Source of the DNA: Streptomyces niveus
GTDB taxonomy: Bacteria; Actinomycetota; Actinomycetes; Streptomycetales; Streptomycetaceae
Length of the DNA: 64,000 nt
Assembly: GCF_002009175.1 (NCBI RefSeq)
Contig: NZ_CP018047.1
Span: 4,774,001-4,838,000 of the forward strand
Direction of reading: 5' to 3'
Below, piece by piece: positions 8,327-14,558 of this stretch. Position 1 is the stretch's first letter, and each line of letters starts with the position of its first letter. The translations under genes were made by a program, and so were the position numbers. The notes under the pieces are model-generated. The model did not search any database, was not told the origin of the DNA, and worked only from the letters and a program-made list of their open reading frames with translations.

Positions 8327-9000
8327 TCGACATCGCCGGGCTGTCCAAGTCCTTCGGCACCCGAGTGCTCTGGCAGGACCTGACCTTCACCATCGAAGCC
8401 GGGCGGATGCTCGCGCTGACCGGCCCCAGCGGATCCGGCAAATCCACACTCCTCAACTGCCTCGGGCTCCTCGACACCCCCACCACAGGCACCATGAGCC
8501 ACAACGACCGGGATCTCACCAGGCTCGGCGCCCGCCAGATCCGTATCTACCGCCGCGACACCCTCGGTTACCTCTTTCAGAACTACGCCTTGATCGACAA
8601 CGCCACCATCGCCGACAACCTCGGAATCGCCATCAGACCCGCCCGCAACCGGGACAGCACCCGGCCCGCGACTTCCCCCGCCGAGGCCCTGGAACAGGTC
8701 GGCCTCGCCGGGCGCGAAAAGGACATCGTCCACCGCCTCTCGGGCGGCGAACAGCAGCGCGTGGCCCTCGCGCGCCTTATCGTCAAACAGCCTGCCCTCG
8801 TCCTGGCAGACGAGCCCACCGGCGCGCTCGACATCGGCAACACCCACATGGTCATCAACACCCTGCGCGCCCTGGCCGACAGCGGCTGCGCCGTGGTGAT
8901 CGCCACCCACGACCCCCTCGTCAGGGACCTTTGCGACAGCGTCCTTGAGGTGGGAACATCAACCACCCCCACGCCTGTCAAGGAGCTCAGCGCACCATGA
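8323..9000 (+). CDS. ABC transporter ATP-binding protein, lactococcin 972 group
   Basis: The 225-residue protein is a single nucleotide-binding domain of the MacB/LolD type. It has Walker A GPSGSGKST (34-42), a Q-loop glutamine at 86, signature LSGGEQQR (139-146), Walker B LVLADEPTG (159-167) and a switch histidine in VVIATHDP. It would energise the membrane protein encoded just upstream, with which it overlaps by four bases (GTG start at 8323). Its own stop overlaps the next small gene in the same way (ATGA). The tight coupling argues for a stoichiometric complex. Confidence 0.9.
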   Translation: MIDIAGLSKSFGTRVLWQDLTFTIEAGRMLALTGPSGSGKSTLLNCLGLLDTPTTGTMSHNDRDLTRLGARQIRIYRRDTLGYLFQNYALIDNATIADNLGIAIRPARNRDSTRPATSPAEALEQVGLAGREKDIVHRLSGGEQQRVALARLIVKQPALVLADEPTGALDIGNTHMVINTLRALADSGCAVVIATHDPLVRDLCDSVLEVGTSTTPTPVKELSAP

Positions 9001-9116
9001 ACACTCGCCTGACCTGGTCCATCGCCACTGTTGTCGTGCTGGCCGCCGCCGTTCTGCTCGTCTACGGCACCCACGCGCTGACGATCGTTCAGCGCCTCGC
9101 CCTCAGCCTGTTCTGA
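8997..9116 (+). CDS. 39-residue single-span membrane peptide, fourth gene of the bacteriocin operon
   Basis: A 40-codon frame starts at an ATG overlapping the ATPase stop by four bases (ATGA), the same coupling used inside the operon. It encodes a peptide with an N-terminal MNTRLTW, a hydrophobic span SIATVVVLAAAVLLVYG (residues 8-24) and an amphipathic tail ending LALSLF. It stops 24 bases before a strong 14-bp hairpin, so it fits as the last gene of the transcript. I do not recognise a family. A small subunit of the exporter or an immunity peptide is plausible from position alone. The frame's reality rests on coupling, span and terminator, not on homology. Confidence 0.6.
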   Translation: MNTRLTWSIATVVVLAAAVLLVYGTHALTIVQRLALSLF

Positions 9117-9139
9117 GCTGAGACGTCGGCCGACGCGCT

Positions 9140-9178
9140 CCATCCTGCCTGGTCCCTGTGGTGCACCAGGCAGGATGG
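9140..9178 (+). terminator. Terminator of the bacteriocin operon
   Basis: A perfect 14-bp stem (ccatcctgcctggt at 9140-9153 with accaggcaggatgg at 9165-9178) and an 11-base loop follow the last gene. There is no U tract, as is usual for strong Streptomyces terminators. From 9179 to 9333 I see no gene or other structure. Confidence 0.8.
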
Positions 9179-9333
9179 GCGGGCGTGTGCTCGGCCAAGG
9201 GGCGAGGAGTGGCGAGGAGTACGGCGGCGTGGTCCTCCCGGATCTTCTCGTCTGCGCGCCCGTGGCGAGCCGGTCACCGACGGTGCTGGTATGCGTCCGT
9301 GGTCGCGCGGCCGGTCGGCCGGATGACCGGTCC

Positions 9334-9455
9334 TCAACTCGTCTGCAGCATCAGGCCGATGCCGATCACCATCAGCCCGGCCGCCGCGATGCGCGGAATA
9401 CCGAACCGCTCCTTGAAGAACGCCGTCCCTATCGCCGCGCCGACGATGATCGATG
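9334..9455 (-). pseudogene. 3' fragment of an EamA-family transporter gene
   Basis: The reverse strand encodes SIIVGAAIGTAFFKERFG and IPRIAAAGLMVIGIGLMLQTS followed by a stop. This is nearly the same as the last ~40 residues of the intact EamA transporter at 13151-14002. Similarity ends abruptly at 9455 (13272 in the intact gene), so about 85 percent of the gene is missing and no start exists. It lies in the same orientation as the intact copy, inside the accessory island, and records an earlier recombination at this locus. Confidence 0.8.
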
Positions 9456-9551
9456 TCGACGCTTGCTGAAGCTGTAAGAAGTTGCCTGGTCGGGGCGCTG
9501 GCAATCCGGACGGGCCGATTCTCTCCCTGTGTACCGCTGAACGACACACCC

Positions 9552-9650
9552 TGGTCCCGCCTGTCTTCGCCGCCCGTGGGTACGGTCGCGCTGGTGGCTG
9601 CTGTCGACCACTGTGCACGGTGGTCCGCATGGCAGGTCGGCGGTATCTGA
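9552..9650. repeat. Island repeat A, copy 2
   Basis: This is the second copy of the ~98 bp block found at 5533-5630, with the identical 32-base core at 9558-9589. It sits 96 bases beyond the EamA fragment and ends 16 bases before the kinase start, so it may carry that gene's promoter. Confidence 0.65.
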
Positions 9651-9666
9651 GGGAGTTGGTAGGGGC

Positions 9667-10587
9667 ATGCCGTCTGGTGCTGAGCGGAGCGCGGGAGAAG
9701 GCTTCACCTCGGCCGTCGCTACGCGGGTGGCGGCTGAGGCATGCCGACAAGCGGGGCTCGATGGTGATGGGGCCCGACTGATCCGCCTCGGTGAGAACGC
9801 TCTGTTCCGCCTGGAGGCGCACCCGGTGGTGGTCCGGATCGCTCGGTCGACCGAGTATCTGGAATCCGCGCGGGGTGAGGTCGCTGTGTCCCGGTGGCTG
9901 GCCCGTGAGGGCTTCCCGGCGACGCGGGTTCTGGATGATCTGGAGCAACCCGTGATCATCGATGGTCACCCGGTGACTTTCTGGCACCTGATCGAGGAGA
10001 GCGACCGTAAGCCGACGTACGGCGAGCTGGGGGCGATCCTCCGCGATCTCCACTCGCTCAGCCTGCCCGCGTCTCTGAGTCTGCCTCCGTACCCGGTGCT
10101 GGACCGGACGGACCGACGCATCAAAGCGGCGACCGGGATACCGGAGGACGACCGTGCGTTCCTGCGTAAGCGCGCGCGTGAACTCCGCGGTCGGGTTGGG
10201 GAGTTGCGCTTCGAGTCGCGGAAGGGGCCCGTGCACGGGGACGCTCACGTACAGAACCTCATGGTGGACCGTACTGATCGGGTGATCCTGATCGACCTGG
10301 AGAGGTTCAGTTACGACCACCCTGAGTGGGACTTGATGGTCACGGCCACGGAGCACCACAGCTTGGGTTGGCAGACGCCGCAGGAGTACGGCGCGTTTGT
10401 CGGTGCGTACGGTCGGGATCTCCGCTCGTGGGCGGGGTTCTCCACCCTGCGGTCGTTGCAGGAGTTCAACATGACGACGTGGCTGATGCAGAACGTCTCG
10501 GAGAGCGCAGACACAGCAGCGGAGTACACCCGTCGTATCGCCTCGCTCCGCGACGAGGACGCGCCGCGCGACTGGAACCCGGGCTGA
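9667..10587 (+). CDS. Aminoglycoside phosphotransferase (APH)-fold kinase
   Basis: The 306-residue protein has the APH/choline kinase fold. It shows a nucleotide loop LGENALFRL (41-49), a catalytic loop HGDAHVQN (190-197) and a metal-binding DLE (210-212) in place of the usual DFD or DWE. It would transfer a phosphate from ATP to a small molecule; the name does not imply drug resistance. The start ATG at 9667 follows GGTAGGGGC and gives a normal family length. It is convergent with the HTH/TPR regulator six bases downstream. The island setting suggests a defence, resistance or signalling role, which is inference. Confidence 0.8.
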   Translation: MPSGAERSAGEGFTSAVATRVAAEACRQAGLDGDGARLIRLGENALFRLEAHPVVVRIARSTEYLESARGEVAVSRWLAREGFPATRVLDDLEQPVIIDGHPVTFWHLIEESDRKPTYGELGAILRDLHSLSLPASLSLPPYPVLDRTDRRIKAATGIPEDDRAFLRKRARELRGRVGELRFESRKGPVHGDAHVQNLMVDRTDRVILIDLERFSYDHPEWDLMVTATEHHSLGWQTPQEYGAFVGAYGRDLRSWAGFSTLRSLQEFNMTTWLMQNVSESADTAAEYTRRIASLRDEDAPRDWNPG

Positions 10588-10593
10588 GCCTGC

Positions 10594-11973
10594 TTACTCG
10601 TCGTCCAGGCGCTGCATCGCCGCTTGCAAGTCGCCGTTGAACTGCTGGACGACCGGGTGCTGCGCGTGGACAGACACATCACGCTGGAAGTCACTCACGT
10701 AGCGCTGAAAGCGAGCTGATTGGAGGGCGTCGCCTGCTTCGACGGCATGGCCGGCGGTCGTCACGGCGGCCTCCAGGTCGCCGTTGAGCAGCTGGCTCTG
10801 AGCGAGGACCATGCGGCAGAAGCCAAGTGTCCGGGCGTACTTGGGATCGGTCAGCTCGACGGCTCGTTCCGCGAATCGGACGGCATCGGGCCCCTGGCCG
10901 AGGTCCCGGAAGCAGTGGCAGAACTCGCCGATCAGCTCGGCCTCGTCCATGTAGGCCAGCCACTCGGGGTCTTCGGCGCTGTCGGCGTGCTCGAAGAACT
11001 GCTCGGCCTCGGTCATCGCACGCTCGGCGCCCCTGTGATCTCCTGCGGTGGCGAGCGCGCGAGCCTCATGTGCGAAGAACAACGCCATGGCGCGCGGTGT
11101 TGCGGTGGCTCGTCCGCCTTCCACTGAGGCGCGGGCGAGCATGACGGCACGTGGGACCTGGCCAAGGTAATTGGCCTGGTGGCTCATGTTGGTCAGGATG
11201 CGGGCGCCCATCACACGGTCACCGATGATCTGCGTCAGACGGAGCGTCGACATCATGTAGCGGTCGGACAAGGCGTGATTGCCGCTGTCGTACGCGCTCC
11301 ACGCGAGGAGCTGGGACATCTCCGATGCGGCCTGGAAGAGAGCTTGCCCGACCTTGGCGCTGTAGCTGGCACTGAGCAAGGGCAGTACGTCTTCGCGGAA
11401 GTAATGGCGGAACGCCTTGTGCGCATGGCCACCGCCGAACTGGAAATCAAGCTGCATGAAGAATCCGGCGGCGGTGCGGATCGCGGCGACATCGCGCATA
11501 CCGACTCGGCGCGTGGCGGGCTTATCCGTGGGCAAGCCGTCCGGGCGCGAGACGAGCCACGACAGAGCGGCCGAGTGCACATCACTGTCGGGCAACGGGG
11601 GTTCGTCACCCGGCCGCCACCCGTCCTCCGGGCGCTGATGCGTGAGGGTTTCCAAGGTGCTGAGCGTCTCGGCCAGGGAACCGGCGTAACGGGTGGCGCC
11701 CATGGGCTCCCGCGCCGGCACTGTGCCGGGGAAGCCCAGATCCTTCGGTGTGATCTTCCGTCGGAGCTTGTCGCTCAGGGCTTCGGCCACGTACCCGGCC
11801 GTCTGCCGCTGAATACCGCCACCGTCCAACCACCGCTGAACAGCGACGTGCGTGGTACCCAGGCGGTCGCCGTGCCGCTGAGCGACTTCGCGAACTCGCT
11901 TCGCCAGCCCTTTGTTTGAGGATCCGGCCTCGGCCATGACAGCGGCCAACTGATGATTCGGGTCTTTGCTCAC
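10594..11973 (-). CDS. HTH transcriptional regulator with tetratricopeptide-like C-terminal domain
   Basis: The 459-residue protein has an N-terminal helix-turn-helix region (about 5-75: LAKRVREVAQRHGDRLGTTH, then VQRWLDGG) that looks like the actinobacterial XRE-related type. A long helical C-terminal part (about 165-440) has TPR-like repeats such as ARALATAGDHRGAERAMTEA and AQSQLLNGDLEAAVTTAGHA. Similar Streptomyces proteins are annotated as sporulation or transcriptional regulators, with ligands unknown. It is divergent from the two small genes at 12213-12796, and such triples recur in Streptomyces. The intergenic gtcacgtcacg motif near 11993-12003 could be its operator. The ATG at 11973 is the first in frame. 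Confidence 0.75.
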   Translation of the reverse strand: MSKDPNHQLAAVMAEAGSSNKGLAKRVREVAQRHGDRLGTTHVAVQRWLDGGGIQRQTAGYVAEALSDKLRRKITPKDLGFPGTVPAREPMGATRYAGSLAETLSTLETLTHQRPEDGWRPGDEPPLPDSDVHSAALSWLVSRPDGLPTDKPATRRVGMRDVAAIRTAAGFFMQLDFQFGGGHAHKAFRHYFREDVLPLLSASYSAKVGQALFQAASEMSQLLAWSAYDSGNHALSDRYMMSTLRLTQIIGDRVMGARILTNMSHQANYLGQVPRAVMLARASVEGGRATATPRAMALFFAHEARALATAGDHRGAERAMTEAEQFFEHADSAEDPEWLAYMDEAELIGEFCHCFRDLGQGPDAVRFAERAVELTDPKYARTLGFCRMVLAQSQLLNGDLEAAVTTAGHAVEAGDALQSARFQRYVSDFQRDVSVHAQHPVVQQFNGDLQAAMQRLDDE

Positions 11974-12154
11974 GCCCTGCCGCCACCTCCGTCGTCACGT
12001 CACGTATTCATCCTGTCACAGCGCTTCGTTCCGAAAAGGGGGGTACATGGCGAATCCCCTGGACCCGTTCTCCCGAACCCCCGGTGTGAAGACGAACCCC
12101 CTTGTGAACGCTGCCGCTTGGTCAATGACAGCCGTTGACTGTCGAGACAAGAGA

Positions 12155-12183
12155 CCCCGGCGGTGCGTGACGGCACCCCGGGG
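12155..12183 (+). terminator. Hairpin in the leader of the small-gene pair
   Basis: ccccggcggtgc and gcaccccgggg form a strong stem with one bulged base around the loop gtgacg. It lies in the leader between a very good ribosome site (AAAGGGGGG before ATG 12046) and the first recognised gene at 12213. It could attenuate transcription or end a short leader transcript. Confidence 0.5.
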
Positions 12184-12212
12184 CATGGCCTACCTGGTGA
12201 AAGCAGGTCGAC

Positions 12213-12473
12213 ATGCGGAACCGTACCGGCAGGGTTTTCGAGCGGCTGATCAGCCTGTTACTGCCCGCACCCGGCCACCACCGCGCGGCGGACGTACCGA
12301 CGACGGGGGCGCCTCGCGCACGCGACCCGTACGTCTGGCCCACGATGTACGGCGAGGACGACCGACTCGTCCGACCGTATGTCTTGGCCCAGGAGCGCCG
12401 GCCCGAACGACACGAATGCCGCTGCCGGGCGGGACTGCGTTGCGCAGTCCACACGTTGGCGGTGTCGACGTGA
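12213..12473 (+). CDS. Small Streptomyces protein of unknown function (86 aa)
   Basis: The 86-residue protein starts with a basic helix and a hydrophobic LLLP stretch (MRNRTGRVFERLISLLLPAP). It then has the segment PTMYGEDDRLVRPYVLAQER and an Arg/Cys-rich end. I recognise it as a kind of short Streptomyces protein, with the RPY(V/L)LAxE motif, that often lies beside HTH/TPR regulators like the one divergent here. No function is known to me. GAAAGCAGG lies five bases before the ATG. The stop overlaps the next start by four bases (GTGA). Confidence 0.65.
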   Translation: MRNRTGRVFERLISLLLPAPGHHRAADVPTTGAPRARDPYVWPTMYGEDDRLVRPYVLAQERRPERHECRCRAGLRCAVHTLAVST

Positions 12474-12796
12474 GCACACGGGCACGACTGCTCCCATGGC
12501 CGGGCGAGAACGGACAGCGCTCCTACCTGGTGTCGGGGGACGGCCATAGTTACCTGTCCACGCTGGCCAACGAGATGGAAGAGGCCCAGCTCCAGACGGG
12601 TGGCACGCTGCTCGACCACGCGGCGGCGATGCTCCGGGAGGACAGGGTCAGCACCCGAGAACTGCGCTTCCTCAGCGCGCAACTCACCGAGGCACTGCGC
12701 GACGCGCTACGCGTGGCCGAGAGCAGAGGCTCACGACTGCCGTCCCCGGACGACGCCGTGCCCGTGACGGAGACCCACCCGGTCACGGACCCGTAA
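12470..12796 (+). CDS. Small helical protein of unknown function (108 aa)
   Basis: The 108-residue product starts at a GTG overlapping the preceding stop (GTGA). It has the pattern STRARLLPWPGENGQRSYLV, then YLSTLANEMEEAQL, and a helical middle ending in SRGSRLPSPDD. This matches a widespread Streptomyces small protein that accompanies the preceding gene and an HTH regulator; its role is unknown. The same frame stays open upstream to an ATG at 12046, but the overlapping 12213 gene and the family's usual start favour 12470. A hairpin ends the pair at 12883-12912. Confidence 0.68.
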   Translation: MSTRARLLPWPGENGQRSYLVSGDGHSYLSTLANEMEEAQLQTGGTLLDHAAAMLREDRVSTRELRFLSAQLTEALRDALRVAESRGSRLPSPDDAVPVTETHPVTDP

Positions 12797-12882
12797 GCCC
12801 ACCACTCACACAACAGCGGACCACCATCGGGCCTGGGAGCAACTGGGGGGTGGTCCGGCTAGGGACCGCTCTCCAACGATCA

Positions 12883-12912
12883 CGAGTCCCGGTGTGACGG
12901 CACCGGGGCTCG
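12883..12912 (+). terminator. Terminator of the small-gene pair
   Basis: cgagtcccggtg (12883-12894) and caccggggctcg (12901-12912) form a 12-bp stem with one G-U pair and a 6-base loop, 86 bases after the last stop. Confidence 0.65.
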
Positions 12913-12979
12913 TCGTCGTGTCTCTCGCGGCGTTGCCGGACACGGTCAATGGTTAGCCAGCCTGCGGGGGCTTGTAGAG

Positions 12980-13093
12980 ATGGACAGCATCGGGGAGGAC
13001 GGACTTGACGCGGCCCATCTGGACACCGACGCAGTGCTCGAGGCCTGCGCCGTGTACTCCGTGCCCGGCGGATGCGCCTTGGTGTATCCGTAG
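12980..13093 (+). CDS. Possible 37-residue peptide at the right island edge
   Basis: A short frame begins at ATG 12980, nine bases after GGGGG. It has an acidic N-terminal part (MDSIGEDGLDAAHLDTDAVL) and a neutral tail with two cysteines (ACAVYSVPGGCALVYP). An acidic leader followed by a small Cys-containing tail is also the outline of a peptide precursor, but no modifying enzyme is nearby and I recognise no family. It may equally be chance or a remnant of deleted DNA. Apart from this frame, the terminator and the ankyrin remnant, I see nothing in 12797-13150. Confidence 0.22.
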   Translation: MDSIGEDGLDAAHLDTDAVLEACAVYSVPGGCALVYP

Positions 13094-13131
13094 CCGCAGC
13101 AGCGCGGCCACCTCCGCCGTCTGTTGTTCAT
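13094..13131 (-). pseudogene. Remnant of a second ankyrin gene start (right island junction)
   Basis: The reverse strand reads MNNRRR exactly as the ankyrin gene at 5079-5489, then jumps with a frame change to EVAALLR. This corresponds to EVGALLR further into the intact protein, as if an internal deletion had removed about 18 codons; beyond this the likeness ends. The 17 bases 13115-13131 equal 5473-5489. Next to it lies the intact EamA gene end, so the original order ankyrin-EamA can be read here. Confidence 0.55.
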
Positions 13132-13150
13132 TCCCGTCCTGCTCCCTCGC

Positions 13151-14002
13151 TCAACTCGTGCGCAGCATCAGGCCGATGCCGAGCACCATCAGTCCTGCTG
13201 CCGCGATGCGGGGTGTGCCGAAGCGTTCCTTGAAGAACAGTGCTCCTATCGCCGCGCCGACGATGATCGATGATTCGCGGAGTGCCGCGATCGGGGCGAG
13301 GGCCGCCTGGGTCTGGGCCCACAGCACCAGGGCGTACGCGCCCACCGAGAGCGTTGCGCCGAGGAGGCCGAGCTTCAGGTGCGGGCGGAGTTGGGGGAGG
13401 AGGCGGCCGCGGCGTGCGAACAGGGCGTAGAGGGGGATCAGCGAGCCCTGGAGGATCATCAGCCAGCCGATGTAGCCGAGTGGGGTGCCCGATTCGCGGA
13501 CGCCCACCCCGTCCACGACCGTGTACGCGGCGATCGCCACGCCCGTCGCGACCGCGGCGGTCAGCGCGGGCCACTGCGGCTTCGTCTCCGCGCTCCGCAT
13601 GCCCCACAGCGCCACGCCCACCAGCCCCGCCGAGGCCACGGCGACGCCGGTCGCCTGCCAGCGGTCCAGCGACTCGCCGACGAACACCGCCGCCAGGACG
13701 GTCACCAGCAGCGGCGCCGTACCGCGTGCGATCGGATACATCTGGCCGAAGTCGCCGAGACTGAACGACCGCATCAGCAGCGCCTGGTAGCCGAGGTGGA
13801 CCACCGCCGAGACGATCAGATAGGGCCACGCGCCGGACGCCGGGAACGGTGCGAAGCACACGGCGACCGCGCCGATCAGCGTCCCGCCCCCGGCGATCAG
13901 GGTGAAGGCGACCACCTGGTCCTTGATGGTGTGCGCGATCGCGTTCCACGTGGCATGGGTGACGGCCGCCAGGAGGACGGCGGCGGCGACGGCCGGGGTC
14001 AC
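13151..14002 (-). CDS. EamA/DMT-superfamily transporter
   Basis: The 283-residue protein has about ten hydrophobic helices arranged as two EamA repeats, typical of the drug/metabolite transporter superfamily. The second repeat ends with SIIVGAAIGALFFKERFG and a short tail LMLRTS. The family exports or imports small metabolites; the substrate is unknown. The GTG start at 14002 is chosen because it overlaps the stop of the upstream YbaK-like gene (GTGA), so the two are co-translated. A truncated copy of its 3' end lies at 9334-9455 and a trace near 5505. Confidence 0.85.
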   Translation of the reverse strand: MTPAVAAAVLLAAVTHATWNAIAHTIKDQVVAFTLIAGGGTLIGAVAVCFAPFPASGAWPYLIVSAVVHLGYQALLMRSFSLGDFGQMYPIARGTAPLLVTVLAAVFVGESLDRWQATGVAVASAGLVGVALWGMRSAETKPQWPALTAAVATGVAIAAYTVVDGVGVRESGTPLGYIGWLMILQGSLIPLYALFARRGRLLPQLRPHLKLGLLGATLSVGAYALVLWAQTQAALAPIAALRESSIIVGAAIGALFFKERFGTPRIAAAGLMVLGIGLMLRTS

Positions 14003-14514
14003 GCCATGCGCTCGCGGACGTCCACCAGCGTGCCGCCGGCGTGCGAGACCACGCTCTTGGGGTCCATCGGGAACACGGTGTGCGGGGTGCCGGCCGCCGC
14101 CCACACCATGTCGTGGTCGAGCAGCCCCCGGTCGGCGAGCACGCGGGTGCGGGTGCGGTGGCCGAAGGGCGGTACGCCTCCGATCGCGTAACCGGTGGTC
14201 TCCCGTACGAGATCCGCGCGCGCCCGCTTGACCGCCCCGGCGCCCAACTCCTCCCGTACGCGCTCCACATCGACGCGCGAGGCGCCGTCCATCAGCACCA
14301 GCACCGGGACGCCGTCGGCCTCGAAGATCAGCGACTTGACGATCTCGCCGAGCGAGCAGCCGATGGCGGCGGCGGCCTCGGCCGCCGTGCGGGTGGCGTC
14401 GGGGAAGGCGCGGACCTGGCCGGTGAGGTCGTCGAGGCCCAGTTCGCGCAAAGCCTCGACGAAACGGGGATGGGCGGCGGGGGCGGTGTCAGGCGTGCCG
14501 TCGGGGTTGGTCAT
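13999..14514 (-). CDS. YbaK/EbsC-family aminoacyl-tRNA deacylase
   Basis: The 171-residue protein belongs to the YbaK/ProX family, which hydrolyses mischarged aminoacyl-tRNA in trans. Family features are the helical start RFVEALRELGLDDLTGQVRA, the core IGCSLGEIVKSLIFEADGVP with its conserved lysine, the pattern GYAIGGVPPFGH, and the closing HTVFPMDPKSVV. The ATG at 14514 looks leaderless (TAGCGT seven bases upstream). A GTG at 14562 overlapping the WYL gene stop is an alternative that adds 16 poorly conserved residues. It is coupled to the EamA transporter downstream. Confidence 0.85.
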   Translation of the reverse strand: MTNPDGTPDTAPAAHPRFVEALRELGLDDLTGQVRAFPDATRTAAEAAAAIGCSLGEIVKSLIFEADGVPVLVLMDGASRVDVERVREELGAGAVKRARADLVRETTGYAIGGVPPFGHRTRTRVLADRGLLDHDMVWAAAGTPHTVFPMDPKSVVSHAGGTLVDVRERMA

Positions 14515-14558
14515 GACGGGCACGCTAGCGGCAGGGGGAGTGGCCGTGCGAGCGTGTT

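Noticed and set aside
5816..9116. Lanthipeptide or other modified-peptide cluster
   Set aside because: No modification enzyme is present and the precursor matches the unmodified lactococcin 972 family.
9456..10359. Reverse-strand frame extending the EamA fragment across the kinase gene
   Set aside because: EamA similarity stops at 9455; beyond that the frame is antisense to the APH catalytic motifs.
9667..10587. Calling the APH-fold kinase an aminoglycoside resistance gene
   Set aside because: The fold is shared by many small-molecule kinases, and nothing in the sequence shows drug specificity.
12046..12796. A single 250-codon gene covering the small-gene pair region
   Set aside because: Its middle is antagonistic to the better-supported gene at 12213-12473 in another frame, and the conserved part begins at the GTG at 12470 that overlaps that gene's stop.
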